From positions 62,001 through 126,000 of the forward strand of contig NZ_JAUSTW010000005.1 of the NCBI RefSeq assembly GCF_030813055.1: 64,000 bases of DNA. Reading direction: 5' to 3'. Positions 55,514 to 64,000 of the stretch are shown here, one piece after another. Below the pieces are notes generated by a model that ran no database searches, was not told the origin of the DNA, and worked only from the letters and a program-made list of their open reading frames with translations. The stretch is from Neobacillus ginsengisoli (GTDB lineage Bacteria; Bacillota; Bacilli; Bacillales_B; DSM-18226). The position numbers and the translations under genes are program-made. Position 1 is the stretch's first letter, and every line of letters starts with the position of its first letter.

Positions 55514-56918
55514 TCTTAACCAATGCTACAAGCAGCAAATGTTCTTCTTCCTGTGAAACTGTCCTTAAATCAATAATCACTTCATCTTTTTGGATTCGAG
55601 CAACAATTCCCGGAGTGGAATCCGATCGTAATTTTCTTCCAAGTTGTTCTGCAGTCAACGACATATGTTTTAACGAAATGACCTTCGTAGCTAGCTCTAC
55701 CTCCGGCATTGTCCCGCCGCCTACTTGGCTTGTGCCCCGAGAGATTTTTATTTGATATTTTCCTGTTTGTTGTAATAAGTTTGTAACAAACGATTCCGTT
55801 CTAACGTCTAAATCATTATCAGAAAGAAGCAGATCACGAATCGTCGGGATGTTACGAAGTCCCTTTTCTCCCCTTGCATAATCAATTAATGTTCCCTCAA
55901 GCGCAGCTAAGGTCATTTTATCAACCCGTACAATTCTGGCTAGCTGGTGTTTTTTTAATCGATCTATGAATTCTTTTTTTCCAACGATAATTCCGGCTTG
56001 TGGACCGCCAAGAAGCTTATCTCCACTAAAGGTAACAAGATCTACACCCATCTCAATAACCTCTTTTACTATCGGTTCATCCCCTATACCAAGTTTTCTA
56101 AAATCAAATAGTGCACCGCTTCCAAGGTCTTCATAAAAAATAACATCTTTCAACTCTTTGGTGAAAGCAATCAAATCGGATGTCTCAACGGACTCCGTAA
56201 AACCAATGACTTTAAAATTGCTGGTATGTACCTTCATAACAATTGCTGTTTCAGAAGTCACTGCTTTTTCATAATCGTAAAGGTGAGTCTTATTCGTTGT
56301 ACCTACTTCTATCAGTTTTGCACCACTCTCCTCCATAATCGATGAGATGCGAAAAGAACCACCGATCTCTACAAGCTGTCCTCTGGAAACGATGACTTCT
56401 TTATTTTCAGCAAGTGCTCTTAAAACTAGATATACTGCAGCAGCATTGTTATTGACGACCATAGCTGCCTCTGCACCTGTTATTTCCTTCAGCAGTGCTT
56501 CGGCATGACTGTGCCTTGAACCGCGCTCCCCTTCTTTTAGCTTGTATTCAAGATTTGAATAATTTCTGGCGACTTCAATAACATGATCAATCGCATGTTC
56601 ACTAAGTCTAGCCCTGCCAAGATTGGTATGTAATATGGTTCCTGTTGCATTAATTACCTTTTTCAAGGTATAAGAAAATTGTTTTTGCACCTTTCCCTCA
56701 AGCAAATGAAATATGTTATCAATAAATTGCGTTGTTCCAGGTATGGGACCTTGCCAAGTTCCATTTATTATGGAATCTCTGATCAGATCGACTACTTCTT
56801 TTAATTGTTTCGTTAGATTGGTTAAATCCAAATAACTCTCTTCAAGGAGAGCAATAAACTTGCCATGATTTTGCAGTTCATGGACAGCCGGAATAGAGCG
56901 CAGCCATTCTTTCACCAT
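55500..56918 (-). CDS. selA: L-seryl-tRNA(Sec) selenium transferase
   Basis: SelA is a PLP enzyme that converts seryl-tRNA(Sec) to selenocysteinyl-tRNA(Sec) using selenophosphate, 472 aa. The PLP Lys lies in LVTFSGDKLLGGPQAGIIVG. Upstream KVINATGTILHTNLGRARLS and EYKLKEGERGSRHSHAEALLKEITGAEAAMVVNNNAAAVYLVL are typical SelA segments, and the DxxxGxxIGDEP region is present. It is divergent from the Hsp20-like gene, and about 1 kb away is selD, which makes its substrate selenophosphate. With the SelW-like gene this forms a selenium cluster. selB does not follow it as in many bacteria. Confidence 0.96.
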   Translation of the reverse strand: MVKEWLRSIPAVHELQNHGKFIALLEESYLDLTNLTKQLKEVVDLIRDSIINGTWQGPIPGTTQFIDNIFHLLEGKVQKQFSYTLKKVINATGTILHTNLGRARLSEHAIDHVIEVARNYSNLEYKLKEGERGSRHSHAEALLKEITGAEAAMVVNNNAAAVYLVLRALAENKEVIVSRGQLVEIGGSFRISSIMEESGAKLIEVGTTNKTHLYDYEKAVTSETAIVMKVHTSNFKVIGFTESVETSDLIAFTKELKDVIFYEDLGSGALFDFRKLGIGDEPIVKEVIEMGVDLVTFSGDKLLGGPQAGIIVGKKEFIDRLKKHQLARIVRVDKMTLAALEGTLIDYARGEKGLRNIPTIRDLLLSDNDLDVRTESFVTNLLQQTGKYQIKISRGTSQVGGGTMPEVELATKVISLKHMSLTAEQLGRKLRSDSTPGIVARIQKDEVIIDLRTVSQEEEHLLLVALVKIKAD

Positions 56919-57012
56919 AAAAACTCCTTTATTATTCTTTCTAGTCCCATTATACCATTTTTCACATTTTCAAACGGTTTGAATAAAATAAACAAGCAAG
57001 GGAGGGTTGAAA

Positions 57013-57402
57013 ATGAAGCCCAAGAAGGATGAGCAATTTGTTGATTATGACCAAGTCGAAATATGGCTTAAAAATTATTTCCTTGACCCGCTTACTTCAT
57101 ACTTTGACCAGACCCAATTCCGAATCGATTTGTATGAGACGGAGAAGGAATGGATCGTTGAAGCTATATTAAGTGAGTATGAATCTTCGGAAATTTCGGT
57201 TTATACCGAAGAAAAAAGGCTTATTATTTCAGCATTAAAACATTCTGTCTCCAAAAAACAAAAACGAATTCGGGTTATTGATTTCCCTTTTCAAATCAAT
57301 AAAAAGAAAGTGACTGCAGTATTTACAAATGGGATTTTAGAAGTTCAAATATCAAAGACAGAAGCGGTCTCCGGAAAAAATCGATATATTATCCTTCCAT
57401 AA
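57013..57402 (+). CDS. Hsp20/CotP-like small heat-shock-fold protein
   Basis: A 129-aa protein. ATG 57013 is chosen with GGAGG 7 nt upstream; TTG 57007 is too close to it. The C-terminal two thirds form an alpha-crystallin-type beta-sandwich: FRIDLYETEKEWIVEAILSEYESSEISVYTEEKRLIIS and FTNGILEVQIS, with the conserved GxLxV replaced by GILEV. Short Hsp20-like proteins of Bacillus include spore coat protein CotP. It sits between selA and the SelW-like gene; a link to selenium is not evident. Confidence 0.8.
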   Translation: MKPKKDEQFVDYDQVEIWLKNYFLDPLTSYFDQTQFRIDLYETEKEWIVEAILSEYESSEISVYTEEKRLIISALKHSVSKKQKRIRVIDFPFQINKKKVTAVFTNGILEVQISKTEAVSGKNRYIILP

Positions 57403-57428
57403 GTCTTTAATAGACTTAATTTTTTTTA
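57403..57428 (+). terminator. Terminator of the Hsp20-like gene
   Basis: AAGTC and GACTT arms with an AATTTTTTTT tail. Confidence 0.6.
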
Positions 57429-57466
57429 TATGAAGTTTACATAATTGTATTATTGACAAAAAGAAA

Positions 57467-57499
57467 CCTCATTCCCTTTTCAGAAATGAGGTTTCTTTT
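57467..57499. terminator. Terminator of the SelW-like gene
   Basis: AAAGAAACCTCATT and AATGAGGTTTCTTT form a 14-bp stem; the minus-strand tail is T-rich. Confidence 0.8.
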
Positions 57500-57737
57500 A
57501 AATGGACTCCATTTTTTTTATAATTTCTTCAGTATCAGGAAAAATACCTGTATCCAGCTTCGAGTAGAACTTTTCTCCATTAACGGAAACTTCAAAAGCT
57601 CCACCGGAACTCGGGATTAGTTCCATTTTTTCAATGTTTCGGAAAAAATGGTTAAACAGTTCTTCCGCGAAACTCGCGGCTTTTGGTGCGTAGTTTCATT
57701 GCATGCAAAATTCGACAATCACATGGTATTTTTTCAT
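57498..57737 (-). CDS. SelW-like selenoprotein with CxxU redox motif
   Basis: Read through UGA, this 79-aa gene runs from ATG 57737 (GGAGG 8 nt upstream) to TAA 57500-57498. The start gives VIVEFCMQU followed by NYAPKAASFAEELF, where U is encoded by TGA at 57698-57696. CxxU/CxxC near residue 11-14 followed by a helix is the active site of the Rdx (SelW/SelT/SelH) thioredoxin-like family. The rest (PSSGGAFEVSVNGEKFYSKLDTGIFPD) is the usual Rdx C-terminal part with GxFEVxVNG and the Phe-Pro segment. A SECIS-like hairpin follows the UGA. Relatives are oxidoreductases of unknown partner. It lies between selA and selD. Confidence 0.9.
57665..57679 (-). promoter_or_regulatory. Putative bacterial SECIS hairpin of the SelW-like gene
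   Basis: Sixteen nt after the UGA, CCGCG and CGCGG pair around AGTTT (on the minus strand), giving a compact GC stem with a G in the loop. Distance and size fit SelB-dependent SECIS elements, which are 15-40 nt downstream inside the coding region. Confidence 0.7.
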
Positions 57738-57880
57738 TTCTTAACCTCCTAAAAACAATATTTCTATAGTATTAAAGTAAAATAAGTTTAATGCATCCTC
57801 TACTCTTTCGCAAATGTTCTATCTCTATTCGTGCGGTTTCAAAATGAAAGAGTTATACTAATAAAATGGAGGTGGATATG

Positions 57881-58933
57881 ATGAGTGAACAAGAAAAAAT
57901 TCGCCTGACCTCTTTATCAACAAAAGCAGGTTGAGGCTGCAAAATCGGTCCTGAGGACCTGGCGCAAGTTTTGCGTCTTTTACCAAAACAAGAACCTGTT
58001 CCGGAATTACTGGTTGGACATGAAACATCAGATGATGCTGGTGTATACCGTCTGACTGATTCTATTGCACTTATTCAGACGTTAGATTATTTTACACCCA
58101 TCGTGGATGATCCTTATATGTTTGGACAAATTGCTGCTGCTAATGCCTTAAGTGATGTTTATGCAATGGGCGGTGTACCAAAAACAGTCATGAACATTGT
58201 CGGTTATCCGATTAAAAAGCTTGGTGCTGATATGCTATCTGACATCCTTCGCGGTGCCGCAGATAAAGTGAAAGAGGCCGGTGCGATTACAGTCGGCGGT
58301 CATTCAATCGAAGATCAAGAACCAAAGTTCGGCCTTTCTGTCACGGGTATCGTCCATCCCGAAAAGGTTTGGAAAAACGTTGGTTCCTTGCCGGGTGACG
58401 TTCTTGTGTTGACAAAGCCAATCGGTGTCGGAATTTTAACTACCGGAATAAAAAGAAACGCAGTAACATCTCAGCAGGAACAGGTAGTAACAGAAACAAT
58501 GGCTATGCTGAATAAAACTGCGGCAGAGATTTTAACTGACTTTCATCCCCATTCGGTTACGGATGTTACAGGCTTTGGTCTTCTCGGTCATGGAAGCGAA
58601 ATGGCACGAGGCAGCGATGTTAGTTTTGAAATATCATTCTCACAAGTACCATTGTTATCCGGCGCAATCGAGCTAGCAAGAAATGGAGTTGTCCCTGGCG
58701 GCTCAAAATCCAATCATAAATGGTTAAGTGATGATGTCAGTTATGAGGATATCCTCCCGGAGGAACAATTAGTACTTTGTGACGCAATAACTTCCGGAGG
58801 GCTTCTTGTTTCGTTACGAGAAGAAGAAGCAACTAAATATGTCGATGCACTTCAGACTAGCGGATTACCTCACGCATCGATTATAGGGCGAGTTATTGAG
58901 AAAAAAGAAAAACTTATTTTTGTAAAAAGATAA
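57881..58933 (+). CDS. selD: Selenophosphate synthetase, itself a selenoprotein
   Basis: SelD makes selenophosphate from selenide and ATP, 350 aa when UGA is read as Sec. ATG 57881 is 8 nt from GGAGG (ATG 57878 is also possible). The N-terminal glycine-rich loop reads TKAGUGCKIGPEDL, with U from TGA at 57932-57934 in the place of E. coli Cys17 and the essential Lys three residues later. Further motifs are TSDDAGVYRL, LDYFTPIVDDPYMFGQIAAANALSDVYAMGG and TDVTGFGLLGHG. A frame starting after the UGA would lack the active site. A hairpin fitting a SECIS follows 12 nt after the UGA. It supplies SelA, encoded nearby. Confidence 0.95.
57947..57959 (+). promoter_or_regulatory. Putative bacterial SECIS hairpin of selD
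   Basis: GGTCC and GGACC pair around a TGA loop, starting 12 nt after the UGA codon. It is in frame with coding sequence and has G in the loop. Confidence 0.65.
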
Positions 58934-58961
58934 CAGCGAAGCATGGTTGCTTCGCTGTTTT
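58932..58961 (+). terminator. Terminator of selD
   Basis: AACAGCGAAGC and GCTTCGCTGTT arms with a T4 tail. Confidence 0.85.
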
Positions 58962-59107
58962 AGTATGAAGAATTACATTAAACTCTCAGGAAAACCATTA
59001 ATAATGCGGCGATGACGGCATGCTTGCTTGAGGGCTAGTTTTGCTTCGATCTTTTTCTTTTATAAAGGCTCTTTTCTTAAAGATGTAGCTTTTTGAAATA
59101 GAAAACT

Positions 59108-59160
59108 GCTGGATATCAACAAATATCAGCGGGTTATCGACAAATTTCAATTTAGGTGAG
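59108..59160. repeat. Short repeat-like stretch between selD and tdh
   Basis: GGATATCAACAAATATCAGCGGG is followed by TTATCGACAAATTTCAA, two related units of about 20 bp (TATC.ACAAAT core). Nothing else was seen in 58962-59185; I found no tRNA(Sec) there. Confidence 0.4.
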
Positions 59161-59185
59161 CAATTTACTTAAAACCGAAATAAAA

Positions 59186-59213
59186 AATCCCGAACCCAAT
59201 TTGGTTCGGGATT
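59186..59213 (-). terminator. Terminator of the kbl-tdh operon
   Basis: AATCCCGAACC and GGTTCGGGATT form a perfect 11-bp stem; on the minus strand it is followed by TTTTA. Confidence 0.85.
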
Positions 59214-59218
59214 AATAA

Positions 59219-60163
59219 TTATAGTTTATGCTGTAGTTTTTCAATCATGTCCTTCGTCATTTTTGCTAAATCATATTCCGCTTTAAAGCCCCACTCTTCT
59301 TTTGCAGCCGTAGCATCAATGGAGTTCGGCCAGCTATCGGCAATTTGCTGACGGACAGGGTCTACATCGTAACTCATATTAAAGCCTGGAATTTGCTTTG
59401 CGATTTCAGCTGCAATTTCTTCCGGATCAAAGCTCATAGCTGTCACATTGAAAGCATTTCGGTGAATTAATTTGGCAGGGTCTGCCTCCATTAGATCAAC
59501 GATTGCATTCAGAGCATCTGGCATATACATCATATCCATGTAGGTCCCTTTATCAATATAGGAGGTATATTTACCATTTTTGACTGCTTCATAGTAGATT
59601 TCAACTGCATAGTCCGTTGTTCCGCCGCCTGGAAGGGCTACATTGGAAATTAATCCAGGAAAACGCAAGCCGCGTGTGTCGACACCAAACTTTTGGAAAT
59701 AGTAATCAGATAATAACTCGCCGGCTACTTTATTTACTCCGTACATCGTGGATGGACGCATGATTGTATCCTGTGGTGTATTATCCTTCGGAGTCGATGG
59801 TCCGAATGCACCGATAGAGCTTGGTGTGAAAAATTGGGCATTCAGCTCTCTTGCCGTTTCAAGCGCATTCATCAGACCACCCATATTTAAGTTCCAGGCA
59901 AAAACAGGCTTTGCTTCAGCAGTTGCTGATAAAAGTGCGGCTAAATGCATAACGGTATCAACCTTATATTTTTTTGCTACGTCGACCATATTTTTCACAT
60001 CAGTCACATTTACAATTTCAAAAGGCCCGCTTATTACTGCATCACTGTCGTTCATTTTAATATCAGTTGCGATGACATTATCAGAACCATATGTTTCCCG
60101 CAGTTTCATCGTTAATTCAGAACCAATTTGCCCCAATGCACCAGTTATTAAAATCCGTTTCAT
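59219..60163 (-). CDS. tdh: L-threonine 3-dehydrogenase, short-chain (SDR) type
   Basis: It oxidises L-threonine with NAD to 2-amino-3-ketobutyrate, which Kbl then splits. The 314-aa protein is an extended SDR: ITGALGQIGSELT (NAD loop), MHLAALLSATAEAKPVFAWNLNMGG, SSIGAFGPSTP and the catalytic YGVNKVAGELL. It is the UDP-galactose-epimerase-like class of threonine dehydrogenase, not the zinc type used by E. coli and B. subtilis. It lies 39 nt after kbl on the same strand, which fixes the pathway. Confidence 0.93.
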   Translation of the reverse strand: MKRILITGALGQIGSELTMKLRETYGSDNVIATDIKMNDSDAVISGPFEIVNVTDVKNMVDVAKKYKVDTVMHLAALLSATAEAKPVFAWNLNMGGLMNALETARELNAQFFTPSSIGAFGPSTPKDNTPQDTIMRPSTMYGVNKVAGELLSDYYFQKFGVDTRGLRFPGLISNVALPGGGTTDYAVEIYYEAVKNGKYTSYIDKGTYMDMMYMPDALNAIVDLMEADPAKLIHRNAFNVTAMSFDPEEIAAEIAKQIPGFNMSYDVDPVRQQIADSWPNSIDATAAKEEWGFKAEYDLAKMTKDMIEKLQHKL

Positions 60164-60202
60164 TTCTTCTCCGTCCTCTACATATATGCTATTTTTCTGA
60201 TG

Positions 60203-61393
60203 TTAGATAATGCCCATTTCCTTGCCAACTTTTTCATAGATAGAAATCGCTTTATCCAGCATTTCTTTTGTATGTGCCGCTGTTGGCATATTGCGTACGC
60301 GCCCTGTACCCTGTGGAACAGTTGGGAATACGATCGCCTTTGCATATACACCTTCTTCATTAAGTCGTTTACTAAATTGCTGCGTTAATGTTTCGTCTCC
60401 AATAATACACGGTGTGATTGGTGTTTCACTGTTACCAATATTAAAGCCTAACTCCTTTAAACCTTTTTTTAGGTAATTCCCATTTTCCCATAGCTTCTGG
60501 TTCAGCTCTGTGCTTTCCATTAAAATTTCGATGGATTTTTTACTTGCTGCTACGTCAGCAGGAGTAAGGGAAGTGGAAAATAAGAACGGACGGCTGCGAA
60601 CCTTTAACCAGTCAATTAAGTTCTTTTTCCCGGCAACATAACCGCCAACAACACCAATTGCCTTTGATAAGGTACCAATTTGGAAATCAATTTTATCCGA
60701 AAGTCCGAAATGCTTTACTGTTCCTGCCCCATCACCAAGTACCCCTGAGCCGTGGGCATCGTCTACATATGTAATCAGATCGAATTCCTCGGCAATTTTT
60801 ACGATCTCCGGTAATAAGGCAACGTCCCCGTCCATCGAGAACACGCCGTCGGTAATCACCATGATTTTATTATATTGACCGGATTCCTTAGCTTCTTTAG
60901 CTTTTGCACGTAGATCTTCCATATCGGAATGATTTACTCGGATAATTTTTGCTTTTGAAAGACGGCAGCCATCGATAATCGAAGCATGATTTAATTCATC
61001 CGATAAAATCGCATCATTTTTGTCCATAACAGCAGAGATAGCAGCCATGTTACAATTAAATCCTGATTGGTAGGCAATTGCTGCTTCAGTATGCTTAAAT
61101 TCTGCTAATTTTTCTTCTAATTCAACATGGAGTTTAAGTGTTCCGTTGATCGTACGAACGGCACCTGCGCCAACACCATATTTTTCAATCGCTTCTGTTG
61201 CAGCATTTTTTAATTGTTCATCAGTTGCTAATCCTAAATAATTGTTGGATGAGAGATTGACCAACTCTTTCCCATTAATGGTGATCATAGGACCATTCGG
61301 GCTTTCCAGCGGGTCAATGACATTATAAAGACCTTTACTTTTAAGTTCATCAAGGTTTTCATTTAAAAATTGTTCTAAAATATGACTAGACAC
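60203..61393 (-). CDS. kbl: Glycine C-acetyltransferase (2-amino-3-ketobutyrate CoA ligase)
   Basis: A PLP-dependent alpha-oxoamine synthase family enzyme of 396 aa that splits 2-amino-3-ketobutyrate with CoA into glycine and acetyl-CoA. GTG 61393 is chosen, with GAGGGGG 8 nt upstream; an upstream TTG lies inside that site. The PLP Lys is in [16 protein letters not shown], and [11 protein letters not shown] and [11 protein letters not shown] are typical. BioF is a close relative, but the tdh partner decides for Kbl. Both genes form the threonine degradation operon. The gap 61394-61737 holds its promoter and nothing else that I recognised. Confidence 0.94.
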   Translation of the reverse strand: MSSHILEQFLNENLDELKSKGLYNVIDPLESPNGPMITINGKELVNLSSNNYLGLATDEQLKNAATEAIEKYGVGAGAVRTINGTLKLHVELEEKLAEFKHTEAAIAYQSGFNCNMAAISAVMDKNDAILSDELNHASIIDGCRLSKAKIIRVNHSDMEDLRAKAKEAKESGQYNKIMVITDGVFSMDGDVALLPEIVKIAEEFDLITYVDDAHGSGVLGDGAGTVKHFGLSDKIDFQIGTLSKAIGVVGGYVAGKKNLIDWLKVRSRPFLFSTSLTPADVAASKKSIEILMESTELNQKLWENGNYLKKGLKELGFNIGNSETPITPCIIGDETLTQQFSKRLNEEGVYAKAIVFPTVPQGTGRVRNMPTAAHTKEMLDKAISIYEKVGKEMGII

Positions 61394-61737
61394 GTTATAA
61401 TTCCCCCTCAATAATCATGAACATCAATGTGTCGCTAGCTTGAAAACAATTGTCCGCCGTGTACGGACATACAAATCCTTGTTTATTACCGGTACAAAAG
61501 GATTTCTGTATAATACTTTATCACACTTTTTGAAAATTGTTCATACCTAGAGGACATAAGTTGAAAAAATTTTTTCTTACCCTTTTAGAATAACCAATTC
61601 GAAATAAGGATATTTTTCGTTGTTGAATTTGCAATACATTATCGGAATAATTTTAAAAATAGAATAACTTATTAAAAAGGAAAAAGACGGTATAATAGGT
61701 TCATTACAAATCGGTCTAATGGAAAGGATGTCACACG

Positions 61738-62019
61738 GTGTCATTTTTGTCTTCCCTCCTTTATTCGCTCATCATTGGCGGCATATTTGTCTATTTGTTT
61801 ATTTTCGCTTTTGATTTTTTGTATGGTGAAAAAAAAGAAAAACAAGAACGTAAAATACACAAGCATTTTCGTAAAGAAACCATAAAAAAAATCGACCTCA
61901 TTGAGCATCAACCGCGAAAATTCACTTTATACACAGTGGAAACCGGCAATGGAACGAAAAAGGTAAAATTAAAGCCGGGTTATAAGGTTGTCAATATCGT
62001 TAAAAAGAAAAGCAAATAA
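61738..62019 (+). CDS. Small membrane protein with basic tail, unknown function
   Basis: GTG 61738 follows GGAAAGGATG. The 93-aa protein has one N-terminal membrane segment (LLYSLIIGGIFVYLFIFAFDFLYG) and a highly basic cytoplasmic part (KKEKQERKIHKHFRKETIKK, VKLKPGYKVVNIVKKKSK). It stands alone and ends at a perfect terminator. I know no function. Confidence 0.7.
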   Translation: MSFLSSLLYSLIIGGIFVYLFIFAFDFLYGEKKEKQERKIHKHFRKETIKKIDLIEHQPRKFTLYTVETGNGTKKVKLKPGYKVVNIVKKKSK

Positions 62020-62054
62020 AAAACCTATCCTGTCGACAGGATAGGTTTTTTATA
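62020..62054 (+). terminator. Terminator
   Basis: AAACCTATCCTG and CAGGATAGGTTT form a perfect stem with a TCGA loop and T tail. Confidence 0.9.
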
Positions 62055-62126
62055 AAATAAGTAATTTCGTTCCCATAAAAAAATATAATGTCGATTCATA
62101 GCCAGGTATTCAGACATTTAGTTTAC

Positions 62127-63116
62127 TTATAAAAAAGCTAATCTAGCAGCTTTGCTATTAATTGTTTGCAATGCCTCCCGGTACTCAGCTTCTAAACGGG
62201 CAACGATTTCAGTTGTTGTTTCAATTTTATCAATAGCCCCAACGCCATGACCTGCGGACCAAATATCGCGCCATGCCTTCGCTTTTGGTTCTCTCTGCAT
62301 GTCATCGAAATCAACTTTTGCTTTCTTTACTAATTGATCCGGATCCATACCTACTTTAATAATGCTTGGCTTTAACATATTGGCTTTAACTCCGGAAAAT
62401 GCATCCGTAAGAATAATATCCTCCTGTGTCGCCTCGACCAGCATTTCGCGATAATCTTCTTGCGCCATACTTTCCGTTGCGACAATAAATCTTGTCCCCA
62501 TATAGGCTAGGTCGGCACCGGCGGCTTGGGCGGCTAAAATGCCTTTCCCTGTTGAAATGGCACCGGCAAGAACAATGATTCCATCCCAGAAGGTCCGGAC
62601 CATATCGACAAAAGCAAATCCATTAATTTGCCCGGCGTGCCCACCTGCTCCGCTGGCAACTAATATTAAGCCGTCAACACCTGCTTCCGCAGCTTTTTTG
62701 GCAAATTTCAAATCACTTACATCCGAAAAAACAAGTCCGCCATATTCATGAACGATCTCGACGACATTTTTTGGACTCCCTAAAGAGGTGATCACAAGTT
62801 GTGGCTTATGCTTTTTGATTAATTCAATTTCGTCCTTAAGGCGGCTGTATGAGCTATGAACGACCATATTCATCGCCCAAGGAGCAATTTTTTGATTTGG
62901 ATTTTTTGAACGGGCAGCTTCAAGCTCCTCATTTAATTGCCCCATCCAGCTGTTAAGCACTTCAATAGGACGGGCATTCGGGGCTGGAAATGAACCGATG
63001 ACACCATTTAAGCAGCAATTTTTTACCAAATCGGGTCCCGAAACAAGAAACATTGGCGCCGAAATCACAGGCAGCTTCAATTGATTCCACCAGTTATCAG
63101 GAATAGTTTTTTTCAT
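62127..63116 (-). CDS. Nitronate monooxygenase-like flavoprotein
   Basis: An FMN-dependent TIM-barrel enzyme of 329 aa (nitronate monooxygenase/2-nitropropane dioxygenase family). ATG 63116 is likely; GTG 63125 lies inside the weak GGGTG site. Seen: LPVISAPMFLVSGPDLVKNC at the start, GADLAYMGTRFIVATESMA (phosphate-binding GT), the substrate-side VASGAGGHAGQINGFAFVDMV with the catalytic-region His, and IVLAGAISTGKGILAAQAAGADLAYMGT. It oxidises alkyl nitronates or related compounds; the physiological substrate is unknown. It is a single gene. Confidence 0.87.
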   Translation of the reverse strand: MKKTIPDNWWNQLKLPVISAPMFLVSGPDLVKNCCLNGVIGSFPAPNARPIEVLNSWMGQLNEELEAARSKNPNQKIAPWAMNMVVHSSYSRLKDEIELIKKHKPQLVITSLGSPKNVVEIVHEYGGLVFSDVSDLKFAKKAAEAGVDGLILVASGAGGHAGQINGFAFVDMVRTFWDGIIVLAGAISTGKGILAAQAAGADLAYMGTRFIVATESMAQEDYREMLVEATQEDIILTDAFSGVKANMLKPSIIKVGMDPDQLVKKAKVDFDDMQREPKAKAWRDIWSAGHGVGAIDKIETTTEIVARLEAEYREALQTINSKAARLAFL

Positions 63117-63292
63117 TAAGCACACCCTTATTTTAGAATTTTCTGAATAAAAACTTCACTTTAATAGTACCTTAAAATGAATGGTTATTCAATCTTTGAG
63201 TTGGCGAATGTCTCAGTTTATTTTAGTGTTTCCAAAAGACGAACGATATTTTTAAAAAAATAACAATTATTCGTTTTTTTGCGGAAAAAGGG

Positions 63293-63320
63293 TTGATTTC
63301 CCTTTTCACCATGCTATAAT
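63293..63320 (+). promoter_or_regulatory. Promoter of the xpt leader
   Basis: TTGATT (63293-63298) and TATAAT (63315-63320) are 16 bp apart, about 20 nt upstream of the riboswitch. Confidence 0.65.
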
Positions 63321-63341
63321 GTGAATAAATTCATAAGGTTT

Positions 63342-63412
63342 CACTCATATAATCGCGGGAATATGGCCCGCAAGTTTCTACCAGATTGCCGTTAACAATC
63401 TGACTATGAGTG
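63342..63412 (+). ncRNA. Guanine-type purine riboswitch aptamer
   Basis: P1 pairs CACTCATA (63342-63349) with TATGAGTG (63405-63412). The junction holds TAATCGCGGG..ATATGGCCCGCAAGTTTCTACC and then GACTATGAGT. The base that reads the ligand is C (63404), the guanine/hypoxanthine/xanthine-type residue; adenine aptamers have U there. The expression platform and xpt follow. Confidence 0.95.
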
Positions 63413-63539
63413 GGTAATGAGAATAACGTTGTATTTTTACCTGCGTAATTCTTTTTATTCCTTTCGGATAAAAAGCCCAAAGGTCATTACCTCACTCAGT
63501 TTTTGAAGTGAGGAATGTCTTTGGGCTTTTATTTTTTTT
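63407..63539 (+). terminator. Riboswitch-controlled terminator and antiterminator
   Basis: The terminator pairs AAAAGCCCAAAG (63471-63482) with CTTTGGGCTTTT (63519-63530), with inner CCTCACT/AGTGAGG pairs and a T8 tail. TGAGTGGGTAATG (63407-63419), the P1 3' strand plus the following bases, can pair with CATTACCTCACTCA (63485-63498) inside it. Guanine binding holds P1 and allows termination, so this is an OFF switch. Confidence 0.9.
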
Positions 63540-63613
63540 ACTATCTAGCTGCAGCGCCTAGCCCCACGAGATCATAAACCAATCCCTTTCAGAAGGAAAA
63601 AACCGCCTTCTAG

Positions 63614-64000
<387 letters not shown>

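Noticed and set aside
58934..59218. tRNA(Sec) gene next to selD
   Set aside because: No 95-nt cloverleaf with a TCA anticodon and long variable arm could be traced; only a terminator and short repeats were found.

Overview
The window looks like a chromosome segment of an endospore-forming Bacillaceae (Neobacillus/Bacillus-like). The evidence is low GC, strong GGAGG ribosome binding sites, frequent TTG/GTG starts, many hairpin-plus-T terminators, and minor small acid-soluble spore protein genes (sspO, sspP, sspN, tlp) around citB/acnA, plsY, yneT, parE and parC, in an order close to the Bacillus subtilis citB-parC region. No tRNA, rRNA or CRISPR array was seen.

Region 1 (1 to about 26.6 kb) is accessory DNA. 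Its first 5.9 kb is largely decayed: a broken cluster for flavin/heme membrane electron transfer (FMN-binding protein, apbE stub, RnfD/NqrB-like protein, ferric-reductase-like membrane protein), an RNase J fragment, a helicase-like remnant and a truncated nuclease-like gene. From 6 to 26 kb it carries metal-handling genes: a CadA-type P-ATPase with a CmtR-like repressor, a CzrA-like repressor with a CzcD-type exporter, a MATE exporter, a His/Met-rich lipoprotein, a small Cys-rich secreted protein, csoR-copZ-copA, and a membrane protein with a cupredoxin domain. Between them lie DinB-fold proteins, a flavin reductase, a polysaccharide deacetylase and many pseudogenes (DUF2935, YmaF-like, response regulator, ArsR, two tyrosine recombinases). 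A repeat of about 100 bp occurs at 4030-4133 and, in a longer form, at 26341-26559, so it brackets this block.

Region 2 (27 to 64 kb) is mostly intact core genome. It holds a MarR-controlled heterodimeric ABC exporter, topoisomerase IV (parE-parC), yneT, a soluble histidine kinase, plsY, a CapA-like protein, yneR/Q/P, a SpoVK-like double AAA protein, spore genes, a thioredoxin-like yneN, mtnA with a class II aldolase (methylthioribose/5-deoxyribose salvage), an ABC-F ribosome-protection gene behind a visible attenuator, aconitase, threonine catabolism (kbl-tdh), a nitronate-monooxygenase-like enzyme, and xpt behind a guanine riboswitch.

The most notable content is a selenium module at 55.5-58.9 kb: selA, a SelW-like selenoprotein with a CxxU motif that ordinary gene calling misses because UGA is codon 14, and selD whose own active-site residue is encoded by UGA. 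Both UGA codons are followed at 12-16 nt by a compact hairpin that fits a bacterial SECIS. selB and selC are not in the window.
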